Shown here: piece after piece, positions 55,504 to 64,000 of the stretch | How positions within the stretch are numbered: the first letter of the stretch is position 1 | Layout of the letters: the number at the start of each line of letters is the position of its first letter | Source of the DNA: JAPPKS01 sp963667895 | Lineage (GTDB): Bacteria; Poribacteria; WGA-4E; PCPOR2b | DNA: 64,000 nucleotides | NCBI GenBank assembly: GCA_965223985.1 | Contig: OZ245030.1 | Coordinates: 1,302,001-1,366,000, forward strand | Direction of reading: 5' to 3' | The notes under the pieces: generated by a model | Told to the model about the DNA's origin: nothing | The model's database searches: none | What the model saw: only the letters and a program-made list of their open reading frames with translations | Position numbers and translations under genes: made by a program

Positions 55504-56763
55504 ATGTTCCGAAAGAAAATAGAGACGAAAAAATCGACCGAGATTCCAGACAACCGAATTGGGGGAGACTACGGTGGCGACTACCCGATAGTAGCTGACG
55601 AACTCTATGATTTAGGGCTGAAATGGGTGAGGACAGCGTTTTGGGGGGATACGGCGCTAAATTGGCACCGCGTTAGGCGGGCACCGGGAACTTATTTCGT
55701 CGCTGCCGAAGCAGAGCAGTATATTACTGAGTTAGCAAACGGTGGCATAACGTTCATTCTGAATCTAGGCGTTGGATTAGGGACCGATCGCCCCAAAGAC
55801 ACATGGCTGAGAACCCCGGAGGAAATGGATGATTATCGCGAGTACGCCCAATTTATGGTGCGGCACTTCAAGGACCGCGTCCAATACTACGAAATTTGGA
55901 ATGAGCCCGACTCAGGTACTCCATGGGGGCGCATTGCCGCAGTCGACTATGCCGCACTCATCAAGCACACTGTTCCGGCGATTCGAGGGGAATATCCGGA
56001 GGCGAAAGTTGTCATTGGAGCGACTGGTGGATGGTGGCAACAGAGATTCCCTGGCTACGGAATGTTCGGACGTTATTCGTTTCATCGCGACTATCTAATG
56101 GAGGTAATCTGTTCAGGTGTCGCGACATTGGTGGATGGTATCTCTTGGCATCCTCTCTACGGGCATCGAGCAGACGATCCCTATTATCGGAATTACCCTA
56201 AGATGGTGGAAGAAATTAAGGCGTTAGCAACCGATCACGGATTCACCGGCGAGTATTTGGTCGAAGAAATTTTGTGGCGTACGGAGCAAGCCCCAGAGGA
56301 CCCGTCGAAAGCGGTGTCAGGAGTTGTCTCGGCGAAATACCTAGCGAGAGCTATAGTGATGCATTTGGGTCTTGATGTCATCGTCACCGTCTCGCCTATA
56401 CTTCCCGGTCGTTGTCCTGAAGTCTTTCGCCGGCTGTGCACTGTTCTGGCAGGTGCAAGAAGCTTGACATTCCCAATCGAAATTCGGACGAGGGCGCCGA
56501 ATTTAAAGCATTATAGTTTTTCCCTCCCCAACGGTGACCAGCTAATTGCGCTTTGGATGAACGATGTACCGGTTGAAGATGCTCCCTGCGTGAGCGCGGT
56601 ATTGTTTTGCCGTGGGCTTGCTGCAAAGGAAGTAACCAGCATTGATGTGCTTGACGGTTTCGAGCAGGAACTATTGTTTGAAACGGAAGGCGACGGAACC
56701 GTTATCCAGAACTTACAGGTGCCAGATTACCCTTTAATTCTGCGGTTAAAATCGCCACTATAG
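55504..56763 (+). CDS. glycoside hydrolase clan-A-like protein (GH39/GH5-like)
   Basis: A 419-residue TIM-barrel protein without signal peptide. DLGLKWVRTAFWGDT near residue 37 and the catalytic acid in YYEIWNEPD (Glu134) are clear clan GH-A features; the nucleophile is probably Glu254 or Glu255 in YLVEEILW. After the barrel (about residue 320) a beta domain follows (HYSFSLPNGDQLIALWMND), as in GH39, GH51 or GH79-like proteins. It should hydrolyse a beta-linked sugar; the substrate cannot be inferred. It starts 54 bp after the fusion-protein gene. Cytoplasmic location, if correct, fits oligosaccharide processing. Confidence 0.78.
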   Translation: MFRKKIETKKSTEIPDNRIGGDYGGDYPIVADELYDLGLKWVRTAFWGDTALNWHRVRRAPGTYFVAAEAEQYITELANGGITFILNLGVGLGTDRPKDTWLRTPEEMDDYREYAQFMVRHFKDRVQYYEIWNEPDSGTPWGRIAAVDYAALIKHTVPAIRGEYPEAKVVIGATGGWWQQRFPGYGMFGRYSFHRDYLMEVICSGVATLVDGISWHPLYGHRADDPYYRNYPKMVEEIKALATDHGFTGEYLVEEILWRTEQAPEDPSKAVSGVVSAKYLARAIVMHLGLDVIVTVSPILPGRCPEVFRRLCTVLAGARSLTFPIEIRTRAPNLKHYSFSLPNGDQLIALWMNDVPVEDAPCVSAVLFCRGLAAKEVTSIDVLDGFEQELLFETEGDGTVIQNLQVPDYPLILRLKSPL

Positions 56764-56922
56764 TACCTTGGCGGATATCGGGTAAATCTGTAATGGGCGT
56801 GGATTAGCGAATTGGTGGTATTTAGTATGCGTCGCACCGTATCCATCCCCTTGCATAGGGGGAGAAATAAGGAAGAGTTTACTTAGCAGACAATTTCAGT
56901 GATAGGGACTGCCTTGCCGCTA

Positions 56923-57768
56923 TCAACGCTTGAGCGATGCCCAAGTTGTCGCAGTTTTGCCCTGCGGATCAACCGCAGCGAGGTCAGACAGGTCAGTCTC
57001 CATGAGTTCTTGAATCTCTTCCTCCGACAACGCCCGCGAGAAGATAACCGCGTCATCAACCATGCCGTCAATATACGACTTGTTCTCAAGGAATTTGGGT
57101 TCGATAAAGGGGTTACCACCAATGCCTTGACCCATTCCCATGCGAATCGGCTGGTCTGGGAAGACACGGTATGGCGCCTTGAGCGCTAGCGGTTTTCTAC
57201 CCCCGGTGTAACTGCTGAGCAGCACCATTTCTTTACCGTCGAAATAACCGTTGAGTTCCTCGCCGTTTGCCACAGTCGCCGTGTGGTGCCATGTACCGTC
57301 ATCAACTGGATCTACGCGATAATTAAACCATCCTTCGCCAACCTCGGTACAGCTTCCATACTGCATCACGGTAGTGTCGGGGTTACGAATGCTGAGTTGA
57401 AATAGGTACCCGGGAGACCAGCCCATTCCCAATCCCTTCCAGAAGAAAGACGGAAATTCCTGCGCATTGCCTCGCACAAAGAACCAGCAGGCGGCAGTTA
57501 ACTCGTCAGCCATGGCTTCCATCGAGTCGCTATGCGGAATTTCTGCGAAAGCGTCCTTTCCATTGAGATCTAAAGCCATTCCCTTGTTTCTGTCGGGTGC
57601 AAACCCGGCGTCTCCTCGAAGAACGCCGTCATTCGATCCGCGGATGTCATCCACGGTTCTGTTATCGAATGTCCAGACGGAAATGAGACCATCCGTCAGA
57701 TCTGCTGAAGCGGTACTCGTAATAACGAATACAATCATTGTGTAAAGGATATACCGGCAGCGTATCAT
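56923..57768 (-). CDS. secreted LamG-domain protein (paralogue B)
   Basis: A 281-residue protein: signal peptide MIRCRYILYTMIVFVITSTASA, then a single LamG/concanavalin A-like jelly-roll: GLISVWTFDNRTVDDIRG, GKDAFAEIPHSDSM, TAACWFFVRGN, WHHTATVANGEELNGYFDG and IDGMVDDAVIFSRALSEEEI. This last block is the signature LamG ending. Such modules bind glycans or proteins at the surface; no enzyme residues are seen. It is a tandem paralogue of 57856-58707, from which a hairpin separates it. Confidence 0.88.
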   Translation of the reverse strand: MIRCRYILYTMIVFVITSTASADLTDGLISVWTFDNRTVDDIRGSNDGVLRGDAGFAPDRNKGMALDLNGKDAFAEIPHSDSMEAMADELTAACWFFVRGNAQEFPSFFWKGLGMGWSPGYLFQLSIRNPDTTVMQYGSCTEVGEGWFNYRVDPVDDGTWHHTATVANGEELNGYFDGKEMVLLSSYTGGRKPLALKAPYRVFPDQPIRMGMGQGIGGNPFIEPKFLENKSYIDGMVDDAVIFSRALSEEEIQELMETDLSDLAAVDPQGKTATTWASLKR

Positions 57769-57817
57769 GCGAAACCTCCCTGCACCTAGATTACAGAGTT
57801 GGGAAAGAACTGAATGG

Positions 57818-57844
57818 AAGCCCGATTTAGCTATGATCGGGCTT
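57818..57844 (-). terminator. hairpin between the two LamG genes
   Basis: AAGCCCGAT (57818-57826) and ATCGGGCTT (57836-57844) form a perfect 9-bp stem with a 9-base loop, 11 bp after the stop of the upstream LamG gene on the minus strand. The T-tract after it is weak (TTCAGTTCTTTCCC begins 4 bases on), so it may reduce rather than end read-through. Confidence 0.6.
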
Positions 57845-57855
57845 CAGTTCATCAT

Positions 57856-58707
57856 CTATTGCGTTTTTAGTCTTGCCCAGATGGCCGCCAATTTGGTTTT
57901 CGGATCGACCGCAGTCGCAATTGACATCGACATGAGCTGTTTAATTTCTTCCGGTGACAAGGCTCGAGAGTAAATGACCGCTTCGTCAACCATCCCGTCG
58001 ATGTACGCCTTTCTTTCAAGGGGTGCAGGATCGTTGAAGGCGTTCCCACCAAGTCCTTGACTCATTCCGATGCGAATCGGCTGGTCTGGGAAGACGTTGT
58101 ACGGACCGGCGAGCGGCAGCGGCGCATTCCCGCCCGTAAAACTGCTCTGTAACTCGATTCGCTGCTCACCGTCGAAATAGGCGTTGAGAAACTCCCCGTC
58201 CGCAGTGGTTGCTACATGGTGCCACTGACCATCGTCAACTGCACCTTCGTTTGAATTGAACCATCCCTCAGTGGAGTCAGTACAACTGCCATATTGGATG
58301 ATAGCGGTGCCGGGGTTGCGAATGCTGAGCTGAAACAGGAACCCAGGAGACCAGCCAACTTGCAGTCCTTTCCAAAAGAAGGCAGGAAACTCCTGCGTGT
58401 TGCCTCGCACAAAGAACCAGCAGGCGGCGGTCAACCCGTCAGCCATGGCATCCATCGAAGCGCTATGCGGAATCTCGACGAATGCATCCGTCCCGTTCAA
58501 ATTAACAGCTTTGCCGAACCCGGCGTGATCGGCGTCCATAATTTCTGCACCGCCCATGAGCGTGCCGTCATTGCCGTCAATTCTATCGTTTGTGGTGCCA
58601 TCGTCAAATGTCCATGCGGAGATAAGCCCATCGGAAAGCGCAGCCGACGCGACATTCGCACCAATAACCAAGCAAAAAACCACGAGAATATTCTGCCAGC
58701 GAAACAT
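57856..58707 (-). CDS. secreted LamG-domain protein (paralogue A)
   Basis: A 283-residue protein closely similar to its neighbour: signal peptide MFRWQNILVVFCLVIGANVASA, then GLISAWTFDDGTTNDRIDG, GTDAFVEIPHSASM, WHHVATTADGEFLNAYFDG and IDGMVDEAVIYSRALSPEEI. The jelly-roll core is complete. Both genes share the segment QPIRIGMSQGLGGNAF or its variant, which may form the binding face. Tandem duplication is evident. The long gap upstream holds its promoter. Confidence 0.88.
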   Translation of the reverse strand: MFRWQNILVVFCLVIGANVASAALSDGLISAWTFDDGTTNDRIDGNDGTLMGGAEIMDADHAGFGKAVNLNGTDAFVEIPHSASMDAMADGLTAACWFFVRGNTQEFPAFFWKGLQVGWSPGFLFQLSIRNPGTAIIQYGSCTDSTEGWFNSNEGAVDDGQWHHVATTADGEFLNAYFDGEQRIELQSSFTGGNAPLPLAGPYNVFPDQPIRIGMSQGLGGNAFNDPAPLERKAYIDGMVDEAVIYSRALSPEEIKQLMSMSIATAVDPKTKLAAIWARLKTQ

Positions 58708-59307
58708 ATCTTATTCCTCCCTCACGGATGGAAATTTATCCGTGCGTTGAACACAAATTCGGTTTGTTTGTTGAAACTACATCTTCCCGATCAGCCGATG
58801 GTCCAATCAAACTCTGAAACCACCTCTGTTGCTTGACAAAGATCGGTTTATGTGGTCTATACTATCATTTTTTTCATACCTTGTCAACTCGGAATTCCAA
58901 TCTTTGACTTGCCTCCGGTTTTCTGACGACGCGGAGATGACATAGCTTGATAGGTTGTTCTTGTGGGAAATATACGTTATGACTGACGCCGTGGATATTG
59001 GCCCCCAAAATGACCGCCGAGAAAAGCAGAGGCAGTAAAAGGCCTACCCAACATCAACGGACGACCTGCTTTATCACTCATATCAACGATTTATCGTTCT
59101 TGTAGCCATTAATCGCTTTCGATAATCTGTATCCCGATTTTTCGTATTGCAATATTAACAATCCATAGCTGAGACAAAAGTATCAGCCATAACAACTCCA
59201 CTCGTGCTTTTGTCATTTTATCAACGTCATCTTCATCAGCCTTTCTCATACCTATCTGCTTTTAGTCTGCTATTGAAAATCCTCACAGAAACTGGGATGA
59301 ATCAGCT
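58708..59307. other. intergenic region
   Basis: About 600 bp, AT-rich, without a supported gene. On the plus strand TTGACA near 58834 and TATACT 19 bases later form a weak promoter pointing to the RRM remnant; promoters of the LamG gene on the other strand are not obvious. Confidence 0.35.
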
Positions 59308-59640
59308 ATGAAGCTTCCGCTTGATATTAATGCGACGTTTAGTTATAATGTAGCCGAAAAATGGCTTTACTGATGACGATGTCAATTTGAGGACACAGGA
59401 ACAGTTGATGCGGCATACTCCAAATTGCGTACGGCCTCGACCCGAGGCAAATAAAAAGGGTTTGGATTTGTCGAAATGCCTGACAGCCGAGAAATCTATA
59501 AAGCAATTTCTGAGTTAGAAAGAGAGGGGACCAGGGTAGCAGCTCCTACACATGGCAAATTACGCTTTGGCGTAATAATCTGTGAAAAGCACCGGTCGGG
59601 CTTGGGATTCGGTGTTTTTTATTTGATAGGATTTACGTAA
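59308..59640 (+). pseudogene. RRM-type RNA-binding protein remnant
   Basis: In one frame from ATG 59308 the sequence reads FSYNVAEKWL, then after two TGA codons FEDTGTVDAAYSKL, then TRGK, a TAA, and KGFGFVEMPDSREIYKAISE. These are the RNP2-side strand, the loop and the RNP1 motif (KGFGFVEM) of an RRM domain in order; the TAA stands where Ser is usual. Intact bacterial RRM proteins are short RNA-binding proteins linked to cold response. The stops show that the gene is dead. Confidence 0.6.
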
Positions 59641-59996
59641 AGATAATTGGACTTACATAGTTGAACGCTGAAAATCTCGTAGCTTGGTGATTGATCGCCG
59701 AAGAATACATCTCCTGACGCCCGATGAATCGGGCAACTACAGTAGGTTCTTAGGTTTGTAGTAGAGCGATCCCGTCCGGACGCACAATAAAATTGCGCTA
59801 TTACAAACGGAAGTGCGTAAGTCCTAGACAGAAAAAGCAACCTGGTGATACCGGTGAAAAGGCTTAGGGTCGTTCAAAGCAGGTCACAACTTGATGGCGT
59901 TGTTCACCATTAGATTAAACTTCTTCAAGATTTACCTTGCGGTGAGCATGTGTGACTTCAGCCTGCAGCTAGAATTCACAAAAATCACGCGAGCAC
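59641..59996. other. intergenic region
   Basis: About 356 bp. A short minus-strand frame here has no ribosome-binding site. I see no other structure. Confidence 0.3.
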
Positions 59997-60683
59997 GTGA
60001 TACAGATGAAGCCGGCAATGAAAACCCGATGTAATCAACCGCAATTTCAAAAGGGTATTACAGAACAGCGAATGCTTCAGGATGAATTCGCGGCGTACAT
60101 CGCTCAGAAAACGAAGACACTCCATTCGCAATCTCGTACACCACAATTGGTTGCCTTGAGCGGGCCGGATTGTGCAGGAAAGTCGACCCTTGCCGTTGAC
60201 ATTCGAGAACAGTTGAATTGTATCGGTTTGACCGTAACCTTGCTCTCAATGGATACATTCTTAATCCCCCGTCACCTAAGGGTACTGAACACGCCCGAAT
60301 TCATTGAGTACTTTGAAAGTGCTTTTGACTATTCCGCGCTCGTAGAGGCACTTGAAACTGCCAGATGTAGCGCTCCTTCATCCCCTTCAAATGGCGCAGT
60401 TTTATGCCAGCATGACGTTCTTCTAGTGGAAGGAGTCTTCTTGCTACGGAGGGAACTTTGCCGATGGTGGAATCTTACGATCTGGGTGGAGGCAAGCACG
60501 TCCGTGATTATCAATCGGGCGATCAAGCGTGATAAGGAATACTTTGGTGATGAAAAGACTGTGCGAAGCGTTTACGAGACCAGGTGTCTTCCAGCCCAAC
60601 GGTACCACATGCAGCGCGATCAGCCGAAGCAAAGTGCTGACATCATCGCCAAATTCGAGAATGGGTTGTGGGTGGTACATTGA
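59997..60683 (+). CDS. uridine kinase-like P-loop kinase
   Basis: About 228 residues with Walker A ALSGPDCAGKSTL near residue 55, then a Walker B-like VLLVEGVFLL and the lid-type RAIKRDKEYFGD with Arg residues that could bind phosphate. The order matches uridine kinase/phosphoribulokinase-type enzymes, including the LSMDTFLIPRH segment equivalent to the DxFY substrate loop. Start is uncertain: GTG 59997, ATG 60006 and ATG 60072 are in frame and none has a good ribosome-binding site. Substrate may be a nucleoside or another small alcohol. Confidence 0.72.
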   Translation: MIQMKPAMKTRCNQPQFQKGITEQRMLQDEFAAYIAQKTKTLHSQSRTPQLVALSGPDCAGKSTLAVDIREQLNCIGLTVTLLSMDTFLIPRHLRVLNTPEFIEYFESAFDYSALVEALETARCSAPSSPSNGAVLCQHDVLLVEGVFLLRRELCRWWNLTIWVEASTSVIINRAIKRDKEYFGDEKTVRSVYETRCLPAQRYHMQRDQPKQSADIIAKFENGLWVVH

Positions 60684-60924
60684 TAACCAATGGTGCTAGT
60701 TTGAAATTTGGAGATTAAGAAGCATAACAGAACCCCTGACCCCGTTTGGCTGTGAGCTGGATTATGGTCATGAGACGGTTTCCTCGATTCTACCGTTAAT
60801 CTGAGTGGCAAACTATACTCAATTAACGGGAGGAACTCTGCGAAGTGAGTGATTATAAATCGGGCGCAACTACCCAATTGCTCTCTTTTTTACTCGCCAA
60901 AAAGAGGTGATTGTCACACCAGAG

Positions 60925-62511
60925 CTACTCCAGGGGGAGATTGTAACATGCAGCCTCGCGATCGTTTCGCACAAGCAGGTAGGAACCGGCGAGTGCGGGG
61001 CTATTCCACGATTTGCTGTCCAATGCGGGAAAGCGGGTGAGTTCGTAGTGTGCATTTGGATTCGCTTCCACCAGGACAACATCACCAGATTCAGTTTGTA
61101 CGAGAAGCAGGTCGTCGACCAATATCACTTGACCATGCCCGTACCGTCCGCGTTTCCACTTGCGCTGACCGTTGGCGACATCCAAACACACGAGCACACC
61201 GTCGTCAAGCCCATAGATATACCCATCCCGGTAAACCACATTCGTAAACTTGGCTTTGAGCCGAGGGGTCTCCCAGATGAGAGATGCTCGCAAGTTGCTT
61301 AAATCATCGATTTCATCAGGGTTACTCTTCTCATTCCGCTGGACTTGAAAAAGCTTGCAGCCGATCCCGTAACCACTCGAAACGAATACGCGGTTCCCAG
61401 GAAGTGGAACAGGTTGAGCAACACATTCAGTACTGTTCGGCCAGGGATGCCGCCATAGGATTTGCCCTGTGAATGGATGATGTGCCGAGACGTTTCCATA
61501 ATTGAAAATGAGGATTTGGCGCACACCAGCAAGTGTTGTAAGAAGTGGGGAACTATATCCCGCCGGATCGTTGCCGCCGCTCCAAACGTCTTCCCCGGTA
61601 TGCCTGTCGTAAGCAACCAAAGACCCGCCGTTCATCCTGCCAGCACTGACCACAACGAGGTCCTCAAAAACCAAGGGTGAACCGCTCATTCCCCAATCAG
61701 CGATTTCCTTATCGGTGACGATATCTTTAGACCAAATCTGCCTTCCCGTTGTGAAATCTAGGCAATTAAGGATTCCAGTGCCGCCCAGGGTATAGACGCG
61801 GTCTTTCACAATGGTGGGCGTTGCACGGGGGCCAATACCTGCGGGTACAGTTTCGTATTTCGTTCCATCATTGTGACGCCACACTACTTTGCCGGTCTTC
61901 AGGTCGTAACAGACAACTGTTTCCATTTCACCGTGCTGTTCTTGCGTAACTGCAGAATCTCCAAGGACAGCGAAGCCTGACCAACCGGCGCCGATAGGTT
62001 GGCGCCATATCAGACGTGGAGGACGCTTCGACCAATCCCGGGCTAATCGAATTCCGCGCAAAACCGCATTACGATTCGGCCCAAGAAACTGCGGATAGCT
62101 ATCAGACAATGACGTTTCAACCGTTCGTCCTTCTTCCATCGGATGGCAGGATGGAGTTGGAGCAATCATCTCGGATGAACTCTTCTTCCAGCGCCATTCC
62201 AATAAAGGCACCAAGTCCCCATTAAAGCCTCTAAAACGGAAGAGCTTTGTAGAGCAGAGAAGCATCAGGACAATCGCCGCAAAAGAGATTAGCCGAATCT
62301 TCCACCGAAGCCGCGAGAAAAATAGTAGCCAGATCAACATCAGCACGAACGAAACGAACAAAGCAAGCGCTGTTTGCATAACCCGTTCTTGCCGGTGCGA
62401 GGCCTCTGAGGTCCAAATGAATACAATGACTAGAGCGGTGAGCGCGACGACGATGGCAAGAAGCCACCAACGCCCGTGCTTGTCCGACTCCCTTCGTGCG
62501 CGAGAAGACAT
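60925..62511 (-). CDS. membrane-anchored PQQ-binding-like beta-propeller protein
   Basis: A 528-residue protein. Three hydrophobic segments (about 16-33, 43-65, 70-88) anchor it; the rest, from about residue 140, is a PQQ-like propeller: YPQFLGPNRNAVL, VVCYDLKTGKVVWRHN, LNCLDFTTGRQIWSKD, LVAYDRHTGEDVWSGG and HHPFTGQILWRHPWP. It is a clear paralogue of the soluble secreted protein at 43833-45113, which starts its mature part with WHQWRGPNRDGVS. The membrane anchor in place of a signal peptide is the main difference. No PQQ-catalytic residues are sure. It is convergent with the kinase gene. Confidence 0.85.
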   Translation of the reverse strand: MSSRARRESDKHGRWWLLAIVVALTALVIVFIWTSEASHRQERVMQTALALFVSFVLMLIWLLFFSRLRWKIRLISFAAIVLMLLCSTKLFRFRGFNGDLVPLLEWRWKKSSSEMIAPTPSCHPMEEGRTVETSLSDSYPQFLGPNRNAVLRGIRLARDWSKRPPRLIWRQPIGAGWSGFAVLGDSAVTQEQHGEMETVVCYDLKTGKVVWRHNDGTKYETVPAGIGPRATPTIVKDRVYTLGGTGILNCLDFTTGRQIWSKDIVTDKEIADWGMSGSPLVFEDLVVVSAGRMNGGSLVAYDRHTGEDVWSGGNDPAGYSSPLLTTLAGVRQILIFNYGNVSAHHPFTGQILWRHPWPNSTECVAQPVPLPGNRVFVSSGYGIGCKLFQVQRNEKSNPDEIDDLSNLRASLIWETPRLKAKFTNVVYRDGYIYGLDDGVLVCLDVANGQRKWKRGRYGHGQVILVDDLLLVQTESGDVVLVEANPNAHYELTRFPALDSKSWNSPALAGSYLLVRNDREAACYNLPLE

Positions 62512-62602
62512 AAGTCACACCCCTACGTCTGATACGGTAGGTGATATAGCCATTTACATTTACGCACTAATAAGCAACTAACTACCAATTGGTGGATATA
62601 AC

Positions 62603-62631
62603 TTGACAGCACCGTACGTATTGGATAAAAT
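62603..62631 (+). promoter_or_regulatory. consensus sigma-70-type promoter
   Basis: TTGACA (62603-62608), exactly 17 bases, then TAAAAT (62626-62631): a near-ideal promoter reading into the coiled-coil pseudogene 40 bp further on. Confidence 0.7.
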
Positions 62632-62670
62632 ATGGACGTTTCACATAACTAAAATGGAGGTAGTGCTATT

Positions 62671-62935
62671 ATGAATTGAAGTACTACAGCACAAATAGCT
62701 GTATTAGTAATCGCTTATGTTGGCGGAATTGCAGCCATTTGTCATTACATAGGTAGCAATATAAGCAACAATCTTAGGCAAGCGAATTGATAGTTTAGAA
62801 ACTGCGCTCAATAATCGAATTAACGATTTACGTGCACAAATGGCCAGAGAACATGATAGTTTAGCTTCAAAGGTTGATACGACGAATGAGTTTCTCATGG
62901 AACACATAAAGGATCACGATTTTCATGCCAACTAA
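62671..62935 (+). pseudogene. small membrane/coiled-coil protein, pseudogene
   Basis: ATG 62671, after AATGGAGG, is followed by a TGA at codon 3, then a membrane segment (AQIAVLVIAYVGGIAAICHY) and SNISNNLRQAN before a stop. One base later in the other frame the sequence continues RIDSLETALNNRINDLRAQM and ends HIKDHDFHAN at 62935, a coiled coil. The two joined make a typical small anchored coiled-coil protein of about 87 residues. A nonsense codon and a frameshift inactivate it although its promoter is near-consensus. Confidence 0.65.
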
Positions 62936-63100
62936 CCTTAATCATAACCGGCGAACATCCACAGCTTTTTTATTTCACGACGCTCATGCGCCTTGATGCG
63001 CTAAATTCGCTAGCGTCTAGCTTGTAGAAATAGAGACCTGGGCCAGCCTTTATAAACGCCTCACCGTGGGTGTCCGAAACCGACCGCTACCTTGCATAGC

Positions 63101-63273
63101 TCTTGTAGGTTGGGTTGAGCCAACGGCGAAACCCAACGCTTTTGAAACCTCCGGACAACAGAAAAGCGTTGGGTTTCGCTACATGTATTTCGCCCAGTGC
63201 GATGTTTGGTACTTGGAACAGTTATTGCTGTAGGAACAGTTTTGGAATTTCCCGCTCAACCCAACCTACAAGA
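63101..63273. mobile_element. MITE-like element with nested inverted repeats
   Basis: A 173-bp unit. Its 20-bp ends (63101-63120 and 63254-63273) are perfect inverted repeats starting TCTTGTAGGTTGGG. Inside, 18-bp arms (63126-63143 and 63162-63179, GCGAAACCCAACGCTTTT) are also perfect and flank an 18-base loop. The arms are unequal: 74 bp lie between the inner right arm and the right end. No target-site duplication is visible. Repeats beginning GTAGGTTGGGTT are widespread in bacteria as non-autonomous elements, from memory; no transposase is here. Confidence 0.75.
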
Positions 63274-63396
63274 ACTGACTTTCATAATCTCTCCTTCGTA
63301 TGGTGACAAGTGCTCACCGGAAAAAGAAAGCGCTGCCCTGTCACACCCACAAAAACACAGCAACAGTCATATTTTCAAGTGCTTTGTTGTAAGTTC

Positions 63397-63846
63397 TTAT
63401 TGAATCGTCATCGTGGGTAATGCCAACTTCAATTTTATGTTTAATTCCTTCATGGCATTGGCTATTCCTAACAGAGCATTCTTTACCCCTACCATATTGC
63501 TTTCTCTAGTGTTTGCCACCGTGCCAAATGCAACAATGGTATTTAGAGTAGAAAGCTGACTTTCCAATTGCATCCACGCCCCATACAGCAAATCATCGCT
63601 GTTCTTGGACAGCTCAATTTGCTTGAACAGGTAAATTATTACGTTAGTATACCAAGGCGCATAACGATCTTCTTGATTTATCACGCTTTCCCATAATTCT
63701 TTGCCCTTCTCGTATTTTTCTGCTTTACTCTTGAATATAGCCAGAGCTTCTGAATTTGTACGTGAAGGTAGTGGAAGTCGATTAAAATACTCCTCCAATG
63801 TGTTGTGAGTATACTCATCAACGAAGATAGTGATTCTTTCATCCAT
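63397..63846 (-). CDS. hypothetical protein, 149 aa
   Basis: ATG 63846 follows AAAAAGGAG, a good ribosome-binding site. The protein is helix-rich (LEEYFNRLPLPSRTNSEALA, KSKAEKYEKGKELWESVIN, IIYLFKQIELSKNSDD, MQLESQLSTLNTIVAFGTVA) with no signal peptide or membrane segment and no family that I recognise. AT-rich codon use differs from the neighbouring genes, which may hint at later acquisition. It lies between the repeat element and the window end. Confidence 0.65.
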   Translation of the reverse strand: MDERITIFVDEYTHNTLEEYFNRLPLPSRTNSEALAIFKSKAEKYEKGKELWESVINQEDRYAPWYTNVIIYLFKQIELSKNSDDLLYGAWMQLESQLSTLNTIVAFGTVANTRESNMVGVKNALLGIANAMKELNIKLKLALPTMTIQ

Positions 63847-64000
63847 GTTCGTGTTTCTCCTTTTTGAAATACTATTGCATTACTGCCGATAGCCGTTGTT
63901 TCTTTTCAAATTGTCGCATCTGACAACCCGGAATATGCGGCGTACTCCTTGATCGCTATCTGCTGATTCGTATGTTTAGTCATGCCTAGCCTAACGAATC

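Noticed and set aside
59619..59840. 73-codon minus-strand frame
   Set aside because: No ribosome-binding site, unusual composition and partial overlap with the RRM remnant.

Overview
The window reads as chromosomal DNA of an uncultured Gram-negative bacterium. Outer-membrane and periplasmic proteins (a PorV/PorQ-type protein, many lipoproteins, PQQ-like and Kelch propellers, LamG proteins) and a complete minCDE set fix the cell type. The mix of phytanoyl-CoA dioxygenase, Ldh2-type dehydrogenases, Gfo/Idh oxidoreductase, sugar-isomerase-like TIM barrels and LamG proteins, together with many decaying genes, resembles Candidatus Poribacteria or relatives. That placement is inference; there is no rRNA or marker phylogeny here. 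I saw no tRNA, rRNA, CRISPR array, transposase gene or prophage.

Layout. 0-11.7 kb: a truncated S55-peptidase-like protein and a secreted propeller protein; an alcohol dehydrogenase/PhyH dioxygenase pair; a two-vWA-domain membrane protein; a polyprenol/diacylglycerol kinase-like protein; an orphan sugar-type ABC ATPase; a Cof-type HAD phosphatase. 11.7-15 kb (minus strand): a nickel-dependent lactate racemase pseudogene (larA) followed by minC, minD and minE. 15-22.7 kb: PLP desulfhydrase, two paralogous Ldh2 dehydrogenases, amidohydrolase, mobA and a TIM-barrel isomerase. 22.7-25.6 kb: hisI, trpE and trpG behind a highly structured leader RNA that ends in an intrinsic terminator. 25.6-30.5 kb: a DUF2851 gene, a large chimeric membrane-anchored protein (frameshifted) and a decayed BlaI/MecI repressor under a consensus promoter.

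30.9-41.7 kb is the most unusual region: a head-to-tail array of seven paralogous lipoprotein solute-binding proteins of the branched-chain amino acid/amide type (one frameshifted), interleaved with at least three decayed copies. No permease or ATPase of that transporter family is present. Several copies share a roughly 77-bp upstream block, so the duplicated unit includes its leader. Just past the array lies a decayed copy of the 3' end of the chimeric gene from 27.2 kb, so related sequence brackets the array.

43.8-63.9 kb is a run of mostly plus-strand metabolic and envelope genes: PQQ propeller (its best start would be an AUA codon), epimerase, Gfo/Idh, aldo/keto reductase, lipoprotein, Kelch protein, a PaaK-type ligase next to a flavin halogenase-like oxidoreductase, PorV-like protein, a P-loop/deoxyribosyltransferase-like fusion, a clan-A glycosidase-like protein, two LamG paralogues, a uridine-kinase-like protein and a second, membrane-anchored PQQ propeller. 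An RRM gene remnant, a coiled-coil membrane gene remnant and a small nested inverted-repeat element fill the gaps.

Gene decay is a theme: larA, the BlaI gene, an RRM gene, a coiled-coil gene and several binding-protein copies carry stops or frameshifts. Some single-base lesions lie in short homopolymers and could be assembly errors; the in-frame nonsense codons and heavily eroded copies are less easily explained that way.
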